This document shows, piece by piece, positions 40,301-48,773 of a stretch of 64,000 bases of DNA. Under the pieces are notes generated by a model. The model was not told where the DNA came from. It ran no database searches and saw only the letters and a list, made by a program, of their open reading frames with translations. A program made the position numbers and the translations under genes. The DNA comes from Mesostigma viride. Taxonomy: Eukaryota > Streptophyta > Mesostigmatophyceae > Mesostigmatales > Mesostigmataceae. The stretch spans positions 62,001-126,000 of the forward strand of contig RPFO01000366.1 of assembly GCA_009746045.1 (NCBI GenBank). The letters are read 5' to 3'. The stretch's first letter is position 1. The number at the start of each line of letters is the position of its first letter.

Positions 40301-41601
40301 GCGGTCACCAGGGCATTGGGCGACTGCTACCAAGGGCACGTCGTCACTTCTACTGGCCTGGCATGAAGGACTACATTGCGGCCTATATACGCGAATGCCC
40401 GTCGTGCCAGATAGCCAAGTCCCAGAACACGGGTACTCAGGCTGTCCCAAAGACGCTACCTGATCCCCTGGGTCCCTGGGACTCGATCCAGATGGATTTC
40501 GTCGGCCCCTTTAAGAAGACCAAGAACGGCAACAGCAAGATCTTGGTGTTCGTGGACCGACTCACGCGCATGTGTCACCTGGCCCCCTGTCCGGCTGACC
40601 TCACGGCCGAGGGGTGTGCCAAACTGTACCTCAACCACGTCTTCCGGTTCCACGGGCTCAGCCGCCAGTTCATCTCGGACCGGGACACGCTCTTCACCGC
40701 CCGGTTCTGGCAGGAGTTCTTCGACTGCCTGGGAACCAAGGTGTCGCTAGGGACGGCTTATCACAGCTCGTCCTCCCATCTGGTGGAGCGACTCAACCGC
40801 ACGGTACAGGAAACCATGCGCCATTACACCGACGAGGTGGGCAGCAACTGGGAGGAGTTGCTGTGCTTGGTGGAGTTCTCCTTGAACAACGCACCACAGG
40901 CAGCCCATGGCCTAACCCCGTTCTTTCTCAACACGGGAAGGCATCCGCTGACGCCGACCGACTTGCTGACGAGTCCGGCGCTGGCGGAACCGGAGGTGCT
41001 GCGCACTACTCTGGCGGGCGTGAGCAGCCTGCTGGAAAAGATGCGCCAAGCTCACAACAGTGCGGTTAAAGGGTACCGGGCCGCTGCCGAGCGCAACATG
41101 GCTCGCGTGGAAGGCAAGCGGGACTCTAGAGCACCGGACATCGAGGTCGGGGACTGGGTCCTGGTAGAGGGACCCCAGCTCGGTCGATTCTCCCAGAAGG
41201 TGGAAGGGGAGCTCAAAACGAAGCTCCGGCCCATGTACCTGGGGCCCCACCAAGTGCTGGAGAAATGGGATGATGTCATGTTCAAGGTGGACGTGCCCAT
41301 CTCATGGGGCACCGCGACAACCTTCCACCGCGACCAGCTCAAGCTGTACCACCAGAACTCGATCCAGGGTAGACTCAATCCCCCGGCTCCGGTGGAATAC
41401 GACCCGGAGACAGGGGAACAGGAGGACGAGGTCGAGGAGATTGTCGCCCATCGCGATTTCGGGCGTGGTCGTCAACGCCAATATCGGATCCGGTGGAAGT
41501 TTACTAGATATGGGGCAGAGGCCTCTTGGCGGACGGAGAAGGAGCTCTCTGGCTGCAAGCGGTTGCTAGACGCGTACAAGAAGGCCCACAGGTTGCACTA
41601 G
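37360..41601 (+). CDS. pol: Gypsy-1 Pol: protease, RT, RNase H, integrase, chromodomain
   Basis: About 1413 codons. Protease: VDTGATTSF near 124-132 and IILGVDW. RT: YRKLNAITVKSKYPLP, VIDCADGFWQL, AYLDDILVYSK near 510. RNase H: FVVATDASKVAIGG near 660 and IIHTDHRPL. Integrase zinc domain HELHDSLVGGH...CPSCQIAK near 970-1015, core IQMDFVGP, ISDRDTLF and SSHLVERLNRT. The C-terminal chromodomain, VEEIVAHRDFGRGRQ with YRIRWKF and EASWRTEKEL, marks it as a chromovirus; such domains steer integration to modified chromatin. The gene order is normal for Ty3/gypsy and no frame break is seen. No ATG opens it cleanly, consistent with frameshift expression from gag. Confidence 0.95.
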   Translation: MPLPTGVEVGVDLVNQVEQPPAPDVGAATPEADVALVNNVDRTGGQAPAVSLPSSDAGVSATAVDPASANSVDRSSGQAPEASPPYASPSTRTLLIFSGGLALPTTTLDPFLKEKTILDVKFMVDTGATTSFIHEALVRRAGYTIRPHPTPINVRYADGNKHPSPGLVDLKAVVQGIPVEVTATVAPLGAADIILGVDWQDAQDVTISVKRRVVWFPDGSFWCPRHEYLAHGTEVHNVQHDAGPEKPRRHASQMLMSSKTLARNLQKGKEYYMYRLDSVPLLEELLEIGTDFTDDEIARYNAILAKREKLFDESTPQFPPPRSVLHHIRLKEGFGPTTSPMYRMGPVELMELKKILMALLERGLIEPSNSPFSAGVLLVPKPGGKWRLVTDYRKLNAITVKSKYPLPRIDDIFNRVQGATCFTVIDCADGFWQLRIAEEDCHKTAFNTPYGHYQFRVAAMGLCNSPASFQMLMNDILRPVMGTAHLPQVSSDLRDPRKGDKPPWSWKRTCALAYLDDILVYSKTFEEHLEDVDTVLRIMEDEHLSARRAKVRAGRSVPFLGHTLSAAGVATDPEKIASVQQWPAPTDVKGVRSFLGIASYYRRFIPRFATIASPINALLKKGVSFVWSAQCQQAFEALKASLTAAPVLVLPDPSLPFVVATDASKVAIGGVLLQDQGKGLQPVEYISRTMIPAERNYPVHQQELLAVVYCCHTWRHHLLGAQFDVAVSETGDLDPARLIIHTDHRPLTHLLTQPNLTPRQARWMEYLSQFAPFKIQYVKGADNVVPDALSRRADYWFYEDMGVLHTTCEEAPGAPLYDDLPRSPRARHLFHMSHTTPDALSPPDGDDDQRVDARSPGEGEGSHTRVPLGAVAQAIFHLEPLGSPVVVSEYLHSALDQPEEEDEADAYTVTSPLEMLISRFTVTEPAALEVIKSHPKMMGRLPCKFQEGRLYVMVRPDTWRLYIPELCRAALLHELHDSLVGGHQGIGRLLPRARRHFYWPGMKDYIAAYIRECPSCQIAKSQNTGTQAVPKTLPDPLGPWDSIQMDFVGPFKKTKNGNSKILVFVDRLTRMCHLAPCPADLTAEGCAKLYLNHVFRFHGLSRQFISDRDTLFTARFWQEFFDCLGTKVSLGTAYHSSSSHLVERLNRTVQETMRHYTDEVGSNWEELLCLVEFSLNNAPQAAHGLTPFFLNTGRHPLTPTDLLTSPALAEPEVLRTTLAGVSSLLEKMRQAHNSAVKGYRAAAERNMARVEGKRDSRAPDIEVGDWVLVEGPQLGRFSQKVEGELKTKLRPMYLGPHQVLEKWDDVMFKVDVPISWGTATTFHRDQLKLYHQNSIQGRLNPPAPVEYDPETGEQEDEVEEIVAHRDFGRGRQRQYRIRWKFTRYGAEASWRTEKELSGCKRLLDAYKKAHRLH

Positions 41602-41680
41602 AGGTATGTACATACACATAGAGGTATGTACATACCACAGGTACACCGTACACTAGTCGGTATGACACCGGTACTCACAG

Positions 41681-43849
41681 GTGTTGCCTTGCTGCTCGTG
41701 GTCATTCCTTGTACAACAGGCGTACTCCCCGGAGGAGACTCGCTTCAGCCCCCGCCCCATAGGTAGTGACTCCAGCAGTCCTTTGGTGCGGTTCACACCC
41801 CCAGCCTCCCCGGAGGAGCCTCCGGGGTTCGCACCGCCTGCCAGTTGTGGCAAGAGACGACGGTCGGAAGACATGAAGGAGCAGGGGTCGGATATAGCTG
41901 CGACCGCCAACGAGAACAACCGTGAGACCTTTAATCCGCGGACGTTTCTGCCCGACTACGGCCAGGAGGGCGTGTTCTTGGCGCGTCGACGGCGCAGGCA
42001 CGGCAAGGCCGATCAAGACTACCTGGCCTCCTCGGTTCTGGAGTGGCCCGACGATCGACACGAGAAGTTCCGCGAATCCGTGCAAAGGCACTGCGGGTTC
42101 AAAGTCGAGACCCGGACGGCGATTCGAGGGAATGTGGCGGTAGGGACAGCTTGGGAGGACCACGCACCCAGCTGTGCCTGCAACCGTTGCGTGACTACGG
42201 TGTCGGCCCTCATGGCCTACCCCCGCCTCATGTTCTTGCTCGTCGCACCGGCACGACGTCAGATCCTGCAGCGGGCCTACCGGGGCTTGCCGCCAGATGG
42301 GGCCTTGCGGGGCCCGTTCTGCACCGCAGCAGGCCAGTACTCCCTCCGGCAGGCGCTCGACCGCATCGTGGAGTTGGACGAGGCGGATGATCGCGGCGGG
42401 GAGGGCCCCGATGAGGAGGAGGACTGGAGTGAGGACGACGACCTGTTCCCGCCGCGCCCTGCGCCCCGGGAACTTGCCCACTCAGCCGGCAACGCCTCGC
42501 GCGATGCCGGGGCCCGCCGCGAGAACTCGGGAGACCGGCGACCCCCGGGTCAGGACAGGAGGTCCGGCAGCGCACGGGACGCGTCCCGCTCCAGGGAGCC
42601 TTCCCGTGGCGTGGGTGTTCGCCCGGAGACGCGTGAGGAGGAAAGGTCCTTTCGGCGGACATGGGACAGGGCGACGGGACATCAAGGGTCGCGGTCGCCA
42701 AGGTCGGCCCCGGAGGCCGCACCTTCGGCTGATCGGAGCAAGACAGTTGGATTGGCAGGAGCCGGTCCCTCATCGACGCAGTCGCCAAGGTCGGCTCCGG
42801 AGGCCGCGCCCTCGGCAGATCGTGGCAAGGCTGTTGCGGACACTTCTACTGCACGGGCCCACCGGTCGACCCCGGAGGTCGCACCGTCAACAGCCAGCGG
42901 AAAGGCTGCCTCCGGCCCTTCGTTCGTGCAGTCAACACGGACGGATACTGACGTCGCTCACCCAGCGGGTCGCGGCCAGATGCCGGAAGTCCAGGCGCTT
43001 GCGCTAGCGATTCCGGGCCCGCCGCCCCTCCCCCATGATGTGCCATGGTCATTGGGGGCCTATCTCCGACCGATACCCGGCCGCACAGTTGCCCACGGGG
43101 GCAGATGTCCTCGTATGGAAATATTGGGGGTGGATTGGAGTGCGGACGCGCCGGTCCAACCCCGATCACCACAGGAGTATGCGGACTATGACCTGGTGTT
43201 CTCGGCGGGACCGTGGTGCTACAAGGACCGGGGCGCCTATCTGGAGCTGCTGCGCGTACGTCTGTACCCGAGGATTCCCCTCCGACGTCCACGACCATTC
43301 GTCCCTGGGGAAAATCTCCCCTTCACGGTTGGGAGGGTGACGCGCTATGCGCCCGAGGGGGACAACTGGACCTACCGGGTGGCGGGCGAAACCCGTTTGG
43401 TGGGGCCTCCGAAGCTGGCCCCGGACGCGCCAGCGTTCCTGCACGCGACGGCTCCTGACTTCCTGGACATGAGCGTGGACGAGAACACTTGGATTGATTG
43501 GAGCCTAGCGTCTGAGGTGATGATGGGTATGGGAGAGGCTTACATTCGGGACCACCGTTGCGGGGTGGTGGACAAGGGTGCGAAGACCCTCCTCTTCACG
43601 ATTCCGGAGTACCTGGCGGCCTTCTTGGCCATGTGGCCTCTCGGCTCGTGGACCCGCCTCTCTCTTTTGGGGCGGCGCGATGCAGGCAGACCGGAGCAGT
43701 GGGCGTTCGAGGAGGAGCTCTTGGCGTACCCTGGGACCCGTGGTCCACAGGCCACAGAGATTGGAGAGCGGGCATACCAGCGGGCCTGCCAACAACGAAA
43801 TGAGAAGGCCCCGGATCCCGCGAATCGCCGGCGAAACCACGGCCGCTGA
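41681..43849 (+). CDS. Gypsy-1 ORF after pol, 722 codons, function unknown
   Basis: Begins near 41681, about 80 bases after pol, and ends at 43849, about 280 bases before the 3' LTR. This is the env position, but I see no signal peptide, membrane segment or glycosylation-rich ectodomain. The N-terminal third has NRETFNPRTFLPDYGQEGVF, a run of Arg, and CACNRC. The middle is charged low complexity with two copies of SPRSAPEAAPSADR. The C-terminal third is globular: LGAYLRPIPGRTV, DLVFSAGPWCYKDRGAY, FTVGRVTRYAPEGDNW. The frame is intact and codon use looks like gag and pol, so it probably encodes a real accessory protein. Not recognised. Confidence 0.75.
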   Translation: MLPCCSWSFLVQQAYSPEETRFSPRPIGSDSSSPLVRFTPPASPEEPPGFAPPASCGKRRRSEDMKEQGSDIAATANENNRETFNPRTFLPDYGQEGVFLARRRRRHGKADQDYLASSVLEWPDDRHEKFRESVQRHCGFKVETRTAIRGNVAVGTAWEDHAPSCACNRCVTTVSALMAYPRLMFLLVAPARRQILQRAYRGLPPDGALRGPFCTAAGQYSLRQALDRIVELDEADDRGGEGPDEEEDWSEDDDLFPPRPAPRELAHSAGNASRDAGARRENSGDRRPPGQDRRSGSARDASRSREPSRGVGVRPETREEERSFRRTWDRATGHQGSRSPRSAPEAAPSADRSKTVGLAGAGPSSTQSPRSAPEAAPSADRGKAVADTSTARAHRSTPEVAPSTASGKAASGPSFVQSTRTDTDVAHPAGRGQMPEVQALALAIPGPPPLPHDVPWSLGAYLRPIPGRTVAHGGRCPRMEILGVDWSADAPVQPRSPQEYADYDLVFSAGPWCYKDRGAYLELLRVRLYPRIPLRRPRPFVPGENLPFTVGRVTRYAPEGDNWTYRVAGETRLVGPPKLAPDAPAFLHATAPDFLDMSVDENTWIDWSLASEVMMGMGEAYIRDHRCGVVDKGAKTLLFTIPEYLAAFLAMWPLGSWTRLSLLGRRDAGRPEQWAFEEELLAYPGTRGPQATEIGERAYQRACQQRNEKAPDPANRRRNHGR

Positions 43850-44129
43850 CCAAGAAGGTCGGAAGTGTGGTTGGAAGAATTCCACTATTTGACTACGTCA
43901 AAACTTGTCCTTGTGTGGCAAGTTCTGGGGGAATTGGTTTTACTAGTCTGATGGGTGAACATGGGCTGGGACATAGTACCCCTATGGTCAACCTGAATTT
44001 TTGCCCTGCGAGGCAAGTAGAGTAACCATGTGTGGTTAGTAACATGTTTGTTGTGTGCTTTCTCCCTTTAGTTGCTGGGCCTTATCTACATGACGGTAGG
44101 GACTACCGTCCCCCGGGGAGGGGGAGGAG
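43850..44129 (+). promoter_or_regulatory. Gypsy-1 3' untranslated region with polypurine tract
   Basis: A non-coding stretch ending in GGGGAGGGGGAGGAG directly before TGTTGCG of the 3' LTR, the expected primer for plus-strand DNA. Confidence 0.85.
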
Positions 44130-44813
44130 TGTTGCGAACCCGACCCTTTGGAACGGGCGCAACAATGGAATAAATGATGTATTTTGGCTTGTTGTCATAG
44201 TCCGTAGGACTTTGGGATTCATTTCGGGACTTAATTTGGGAATTGTCCCTTGGTCAGGATTTTTGTATGGAACTATGATAGTTTGTGTGATTCGGACCGG
44301 TTATTTTGGGCCTAGGTTGATGTTCGAGATCTTCTAGAGCTAGTAGGCCGGTGCATTCGCGCCGCGCTGCGTACTTTACAGCTGGTTGAGATATTGTACT
44401 CATGCGTGGATTCTGTAGCCAGCTGGCGGGGGTCGATGTCGACCCGAGGATCTTGTGTGGACTGCATGCTTTGGAATTCGCTGGAAGGTCGGCGCCATGT
44501 CGGCGCCCCTTGCCAGCTTGGTGGCAGACCTAGGTGAAATTAGTCCGAGGACGAGAGTCTCGTCCTCTTGGTTCGGAATAAAGTGTGTGACCTGTCTGAA
44601 CCTGGGGCATAGTTCCAACTGCATTTGGTGGCTCTATCCTGAATGTGGGTTGTGTAGATTAATGCAATATTAATCACCGTGAGCCGTAGCAGTGTAAATG
44701 CCGCAACTGCTCCGTTAATACCACTCCCGGAGAGTGGTGAGCGGTTGACCCAGATTTCCATATTAACCACCCTAACATAGGATCTTTCGCACGACCCGGA
44801 TGGGTTCGTTACA
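44130..44813 (+). repeat. Gypsy-1 3' LTR
   Basis: TG...CA ends, followed by the duplicated target TTGCT (44814-44818). Confidence 0.95.
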
Positions 44814-44818
44814 TTGCT

Positions 44819-45502
44819 ACAAGAAACCATATATGTAAGCAACTGCCAAAACGGGAGACAAATATAAATCTGGCACTCAGCCATGTATGTATCCCCTGGC
44901 AACACTCAGGTAGTGACCTCGTGCCACTCTGACAGCCTGAACTCAACAGGAAAATCTGGATCCACTTGACAATATTATTAGCCCCCTCAGGACACTGGTC
45001 TGCATCTCTGGAAACTGGAATCTCTGGAACTCTGGAACTCTTGAATTCTGGAAATCTGGATTTCTGGATTTCTGGTTCATCACCTTCAAGCTCGACAGGT
45101 ATCAGGCAGCTGAAGCTGACCGCATCTCAGGTTCACTTGCAGACACAGAACTCTGGACCCAGCAACACTCCAACGTACCACATTGGAGAATCCAGGATTA
45201 GGAACCCCCTTGCAAAAGACCCTGCAGGTCTTGTACATAGTATGGGGGAACACAATTATGGATAAACTGTAAATACAGGAGTGATATTGCAGAATATACC
45301 ATGAACACTGCTTGGATGAGGAGCAATGCTGCCAACGGTTATATTTTCTGGCAACCTGCCAGTGCATATCGGGTATCATCAGTTTTCCATTCACACAGGA
45401 AAGTTAGGGTTTATTAACCAACTGTTAATTTTTCCCTAAGGCATGTTGAGGCCCTTTCCACGTGTGTCCCAACACAAAGCTAACACCCAGGGGCAACTTG
45501 GT
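44819..45502 (-). other. Decayed Copia-D interior right of the gypsy element
   Basis: No readable frame. It includes a simple repeat of the type TCTGGAA/TTCTGGA at about 45008-45078. Confidence 0.45.
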
Positions 45503-45709
45503 TCACAGACCAGCAGTTCTCCTGTATGCTGACCAAGATCCCATGTCAGAGACCTGAGCATTGGTATCCACTTTAATGTTAGCAGCCTCAGGACGTAGCA
45601 CCTGGATGAGCATGCTAGCCATCTTGGCACCGTCTTGTGCTTTGCCTAGCCAAGACCACAACATTAAAATCTCTCTGGGAATCCTCCCAACGCAGTTATA
45701 GGCACACAC
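45503..45709 (-). pseudogene. Copia-D protease-like fragment
   Basis: The minus-strand frame gives KMASMLIQVLRPEAANIKVDTNAQVSDM, split here into the segments KMASMLIQVL and IKVDTNAQVS. These line up with GLIGALQRA and LEVDTNSQVSII of Copia-B. It is the third instance in this window of DTN where retropepsins have DTG/DSG. It lies upstream of the RNase H fragment in element orientation, as expected for this lineage. Confidence 0.6.
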
Positions 45710-45752
45710 CCGATCAGGCCTGGTGTTTGGCCGATCAATCCAGGGGTGCAGC

Positions 45753-46625
45753 AGTTACGTTAAATAGTGCCGGAACCTTTTGCCGCCTGAGGCAAATCGG
45801 TCCGTCACACTATTTTGCCCGGAATAACCACTTCCGAGCACCCAAGTTAATTCGGCCGAATTAACTTGGGTGCTCGGAAGTGGTTATTCCGGGCAAAATA
45901 GTGTTCCGGCCCGATTTGCCTCAGGCGGCAAAAGGTTCCGGCACTATTTAACGTAACTAAAACCTGGCCTCGTGGAGGGGGGACGAAGAGCCCGAGACAT
46001 CCGCCTAGGCCGCTGAGCACGCACCACTAAATGCGCCGGAGCTGCCTCAGTGAGGATTCGAACCCCTGACCTCCAAGGTGCACAGGTTTTAGTTACGTTA
46101 AATAGTGCCGGAACCTTTTGCCGCCTGAGGCAAATCGGTCCGTCACACTATTTTGCCCGGAATAACCACTTCCGAGCACCCAAGTTAATTCGGCCGAATT
46201 AACTTGGGTGCTCGGAAGTGGTTATTCCGGGCAAAATAGTGTGACGGACCGATTTGCCTCAGGCGGCAAAAGGTTCCGGCACTATTTAACCTAACTAAAA
46301 CCTGTGCACCTTGGAGGTCAGGGGTTCGAATCCGGACAGCTCCGGCGCATTTAGTGGTGCGTGCTCAGTGGCCTAGGCGGATGTCTCATATTCAACCCAC
46401 CCTCCACGAGGCCAGGTTTAGTTAGGTTAAATAGTGCCGGAACCTTTTGCCGCCTGAGGCAAATCGGGCCGGAACACTATTTTGCCCGGAATAACCACTT
46501 CCGAGCACCCAAGTTAATTCGGCCGAATTAACTTGGGTGCTCGGAAGTGGTTATTCCGGGCAAAATAGTGTTCCGGCCCGATTTGCCTCAGGCGGCAAAA
46601 GGTTTCGGCACTATTTAACCTAACT
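45753..46625. mobile_element. FB2: compound palindromic element, relative of FB1
   Basis: Same P-S-P-S'-P layout: palindromes of about 206 bp at 45753-45958, 46091-46296 and 46420-46625, spacers at 45959-46090 and 46297-46419 that are imperfect reverse complements. It starts AGTTACG, ends CCTAACT, and is flanked by GCAGC (45748-45752 and 46626-46630), a 5-bp duplication. The palindrome sequence differs from FB1, but length, ends and the loop TAACCAC are kept while the stem around it changes from GCGA/TCGC to GGAA/TTCC. No coding capacity. One half (45800s) reads GGTCCGTCACAC where its partner reads GGCCGGAACAC, so the first palindrome is imperfect. Confidence 0.9.
46054..46064 (-). promoter_or_regulatory. 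tRNA T-arm / box B-like motif in FB2 spacer
   Basis: Minus strand GGTTCGAATCC, preceded by CCTTGGAGGTCAGG, a sequence like the variable and T arms of a tRNA. The mirror copy is at 46323-46333 (+). The same motif occurs in the FB1 spacers although the surrounding sequence differs. Confidence 0.45.
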
Positions 46626-46630
46626 GCAGC

Positions 46631-47871
46631 CTGCCTGTCTGCTTGCCCAACCACCGTATATGAAGGTACCCCAGGGGCCTGGCCAGGGTCACCCTGGGGC
46701 CTCGATACAGCTGTAGCAAACTGATCCTCTGCATTACACCTGCAGCTGGCAAAGCTCAGGTACCCAGGTATAACTGACTCCCATCAGCTTACCTGTCCTT
46801 GAATGGCTGATCACAGAACAGGCATATTATTGCTAAGGTGATGTTTCCAAAACCACTCAAAGCATTTATGGCCAACTGGTTTCCACCTGGCTCACCACGC
46901 CAAGCCCAGCTGCCTAAACCTTGAAAATCAGATGCAAATGCTTGACTTCAGATTGTTGGCACAAATCAAAACATCAAACCGAACACTTGTTAGACCCTTC
47001 CCACACTTCAATCCAGAAGAGGTACTTCCTGGGTCTCGATCACTAATTACACACCAGCACATGGTGGTAACGGCCAACCGCGAGGCCCTTATCCACACCC
47101 TTATACCACTGTAATAAGGGTGCCCTTCCCTTTCATACACTAGACCAGGGGCATTCTGCACAATGCTGTGAGTTGCCCACCCTCACACATCAATACAGAG
47201 ATCACATGGGAGCTCAACCTGACCCTGTGCAAACAGGCCAGTCACCAACAACGGTCAAATTATTGCAGTAATTTTGGAAACACATTCAGCATCTGATCCC
47301 CCAGTGTGTTCATGCTTCAAGGAATAGCAACACCATGCTAGACCGAGCCTGGGGCTGTCCCTCACATATCCCTTAACAGGAATGATGTACTCAACACCCG
47401 CTCGGGGACACACTCAACATACAAGCGGTGGAGAAAACGGCATGTTACTTGGCCCTCAAGCCCCTTCACACGCAGAACAGCACAACTGTGCTTCGGCTAC
47501 TGCATACATGACCCAGAAACAGCACGTCTTCAGCGAGACCTCCGGCTATGGGAACCCTTCAGCTCTCGCCTTATACGTTATCTGGCTACCCCCGACCAAC
47601 AAAACCATCCCTGCCTGCCAGTCGCTGACTCAGGAAATGCTGACCTTGTAGGAGCTGCCTGCCAGTCACGTACACGCGCGCCAACTAATGATGGACGCAC
47701 CATCCATTAATTCCTTGCAAACTCCACGAGTTCTGCAATCACGGCCTCAATGCCATGATTCTCATAGCGCCATACCACATATAGCAGTGGAATGCTGAGA
47801 GCAAATATGCAATTAACTGCAACCTGCAGCCATCATTTGCCATCGCTCTACATACTCTAGATCTGCCGCCT
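46631..47871. other. No gene recognised
   Basis: Presumed old Copia-D interior; only short frames, none matching gag, integrase or the extra ORF. Confidence 0.4.
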
Positions 47872-47947
47872 GCGACATACCCGGTCGCTCGCGACATACC
47901 CAGTCGCCTGCGGCACACCCAGTCGCTCGCGACATACCCAGTCGCCT
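47872..47947 (+). repeat. Minisatellite, four 19-bp units
   Basis: The unit GCGACATACCCAGTCGCCT, with C/T changes, starts at 47872, 47891, 47910 and 47929. Confidence 0.9.
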
Positions 47948-48773
47948 GCGACTCGCGCCAGCATACTCGCGTCTCGCCAGGTCGCCTGTGACATTCTAGT
48001 CGCCCCGCGATACTTCGCCTGGCCATCCGCTCTTCTTGCTGCCGTCTTTCGCCGCAGTGGATGCCCGACGTCCTCGCGTCGCAGCAATGCAATCATCACG
48101 TCGCGCAGCACTGCCATTATTAATTACAACAACGCCGCCGACCTTGCCGCTTGTCGACACCGTCACCCGCGACTCGGAAAATTGACCAGGAACAACTTCT
48201 CCTCGCTGCTCCCCAGATGCCGACGCTCTCTCGTCGCAGTCGACACAACTTCACCCTCTAGCTGCCGACACGGCCACACCAGCGCCGTTCACAATCGCTC
48301 ATCAAGCGGTATAAAGAGAACTCGACAGCAATCTGCAGCTTTGCAATATAAATCTGGAAAGATTGACGATGGATAACTCCACACCGCACAAACTGCAACC
48401 TTGGAGATGACGCCTCGCGTAGCTCCTCGAGCTCGCGACCAGCACAGCTCGCAGCTATGTCGACTACATGCGCGAAAACTCGCCATGGCCAGCATACTCG
48501 ACAGTCAACACCAGCCGAGCTAATTGTCGTAGCCAACACTGCAGCAACATGCTTGACCGCCACCCGGCCATGGCAGCGAAACGCCTTCGCTTGACGACAA
48601 ATCTCGAACGCTTGAAACTCGTAGCTTCACTCAGCTGCAAAGCATAGCCATGCCGCAAACCGGAACGCAACCATTGAATGATCTTGACTCGATCCATGCC
48701 GAACCGCATGCGCAGTTGACTCTTGATAAATCTGGATAACTCGATCCATTAAAACCCAGCAACCCACAAGGAT
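47948..48773. other. No gene recognised
   Basis: Mixed sequence with short frames on both strands and no recognisable domain or element end. Confidence 0.4.

Larger units (their letters stand above)
33288..44813 (+). mobile_element. Gypsy-1: complete chromodomain Ty3/gypsy retrotransposon with two extra ORFs
   Basis: LTRs at 33288-33976 and 44130-44813 begin TGTTGCGAACCC and end GGGTTCGTTACA. TTGCT flanks both ends (33283-33287 and 44814-44818). A primer-site candidate TGGTTATCGGAGG starts at 33978, and a purine tract GGGGAGGGGGAGGAG ends at 44129. Between them are a short ORF with a hybrid-binding domain, gag, pol (protease, RT, RNase H, integrase, chromodomain) and a 722-codon ORF of unknown role. 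All four frames are open and the LTRs are almost identical, so the insertion is recent. Confidence 0.95.

Noticed and set aside
41681-43849. The gypsy ORF after pol as an envelope gene
   Set aside because: No signal peptide, hydrophobic membrane segment or fusion-type region is visible.
46033-46090. A tRNA gene in the FB2 spacer
   Set aside because: Only the T-arm region is tRNA-like; stems do not pair fully and no acceptor or D arm could be placed.
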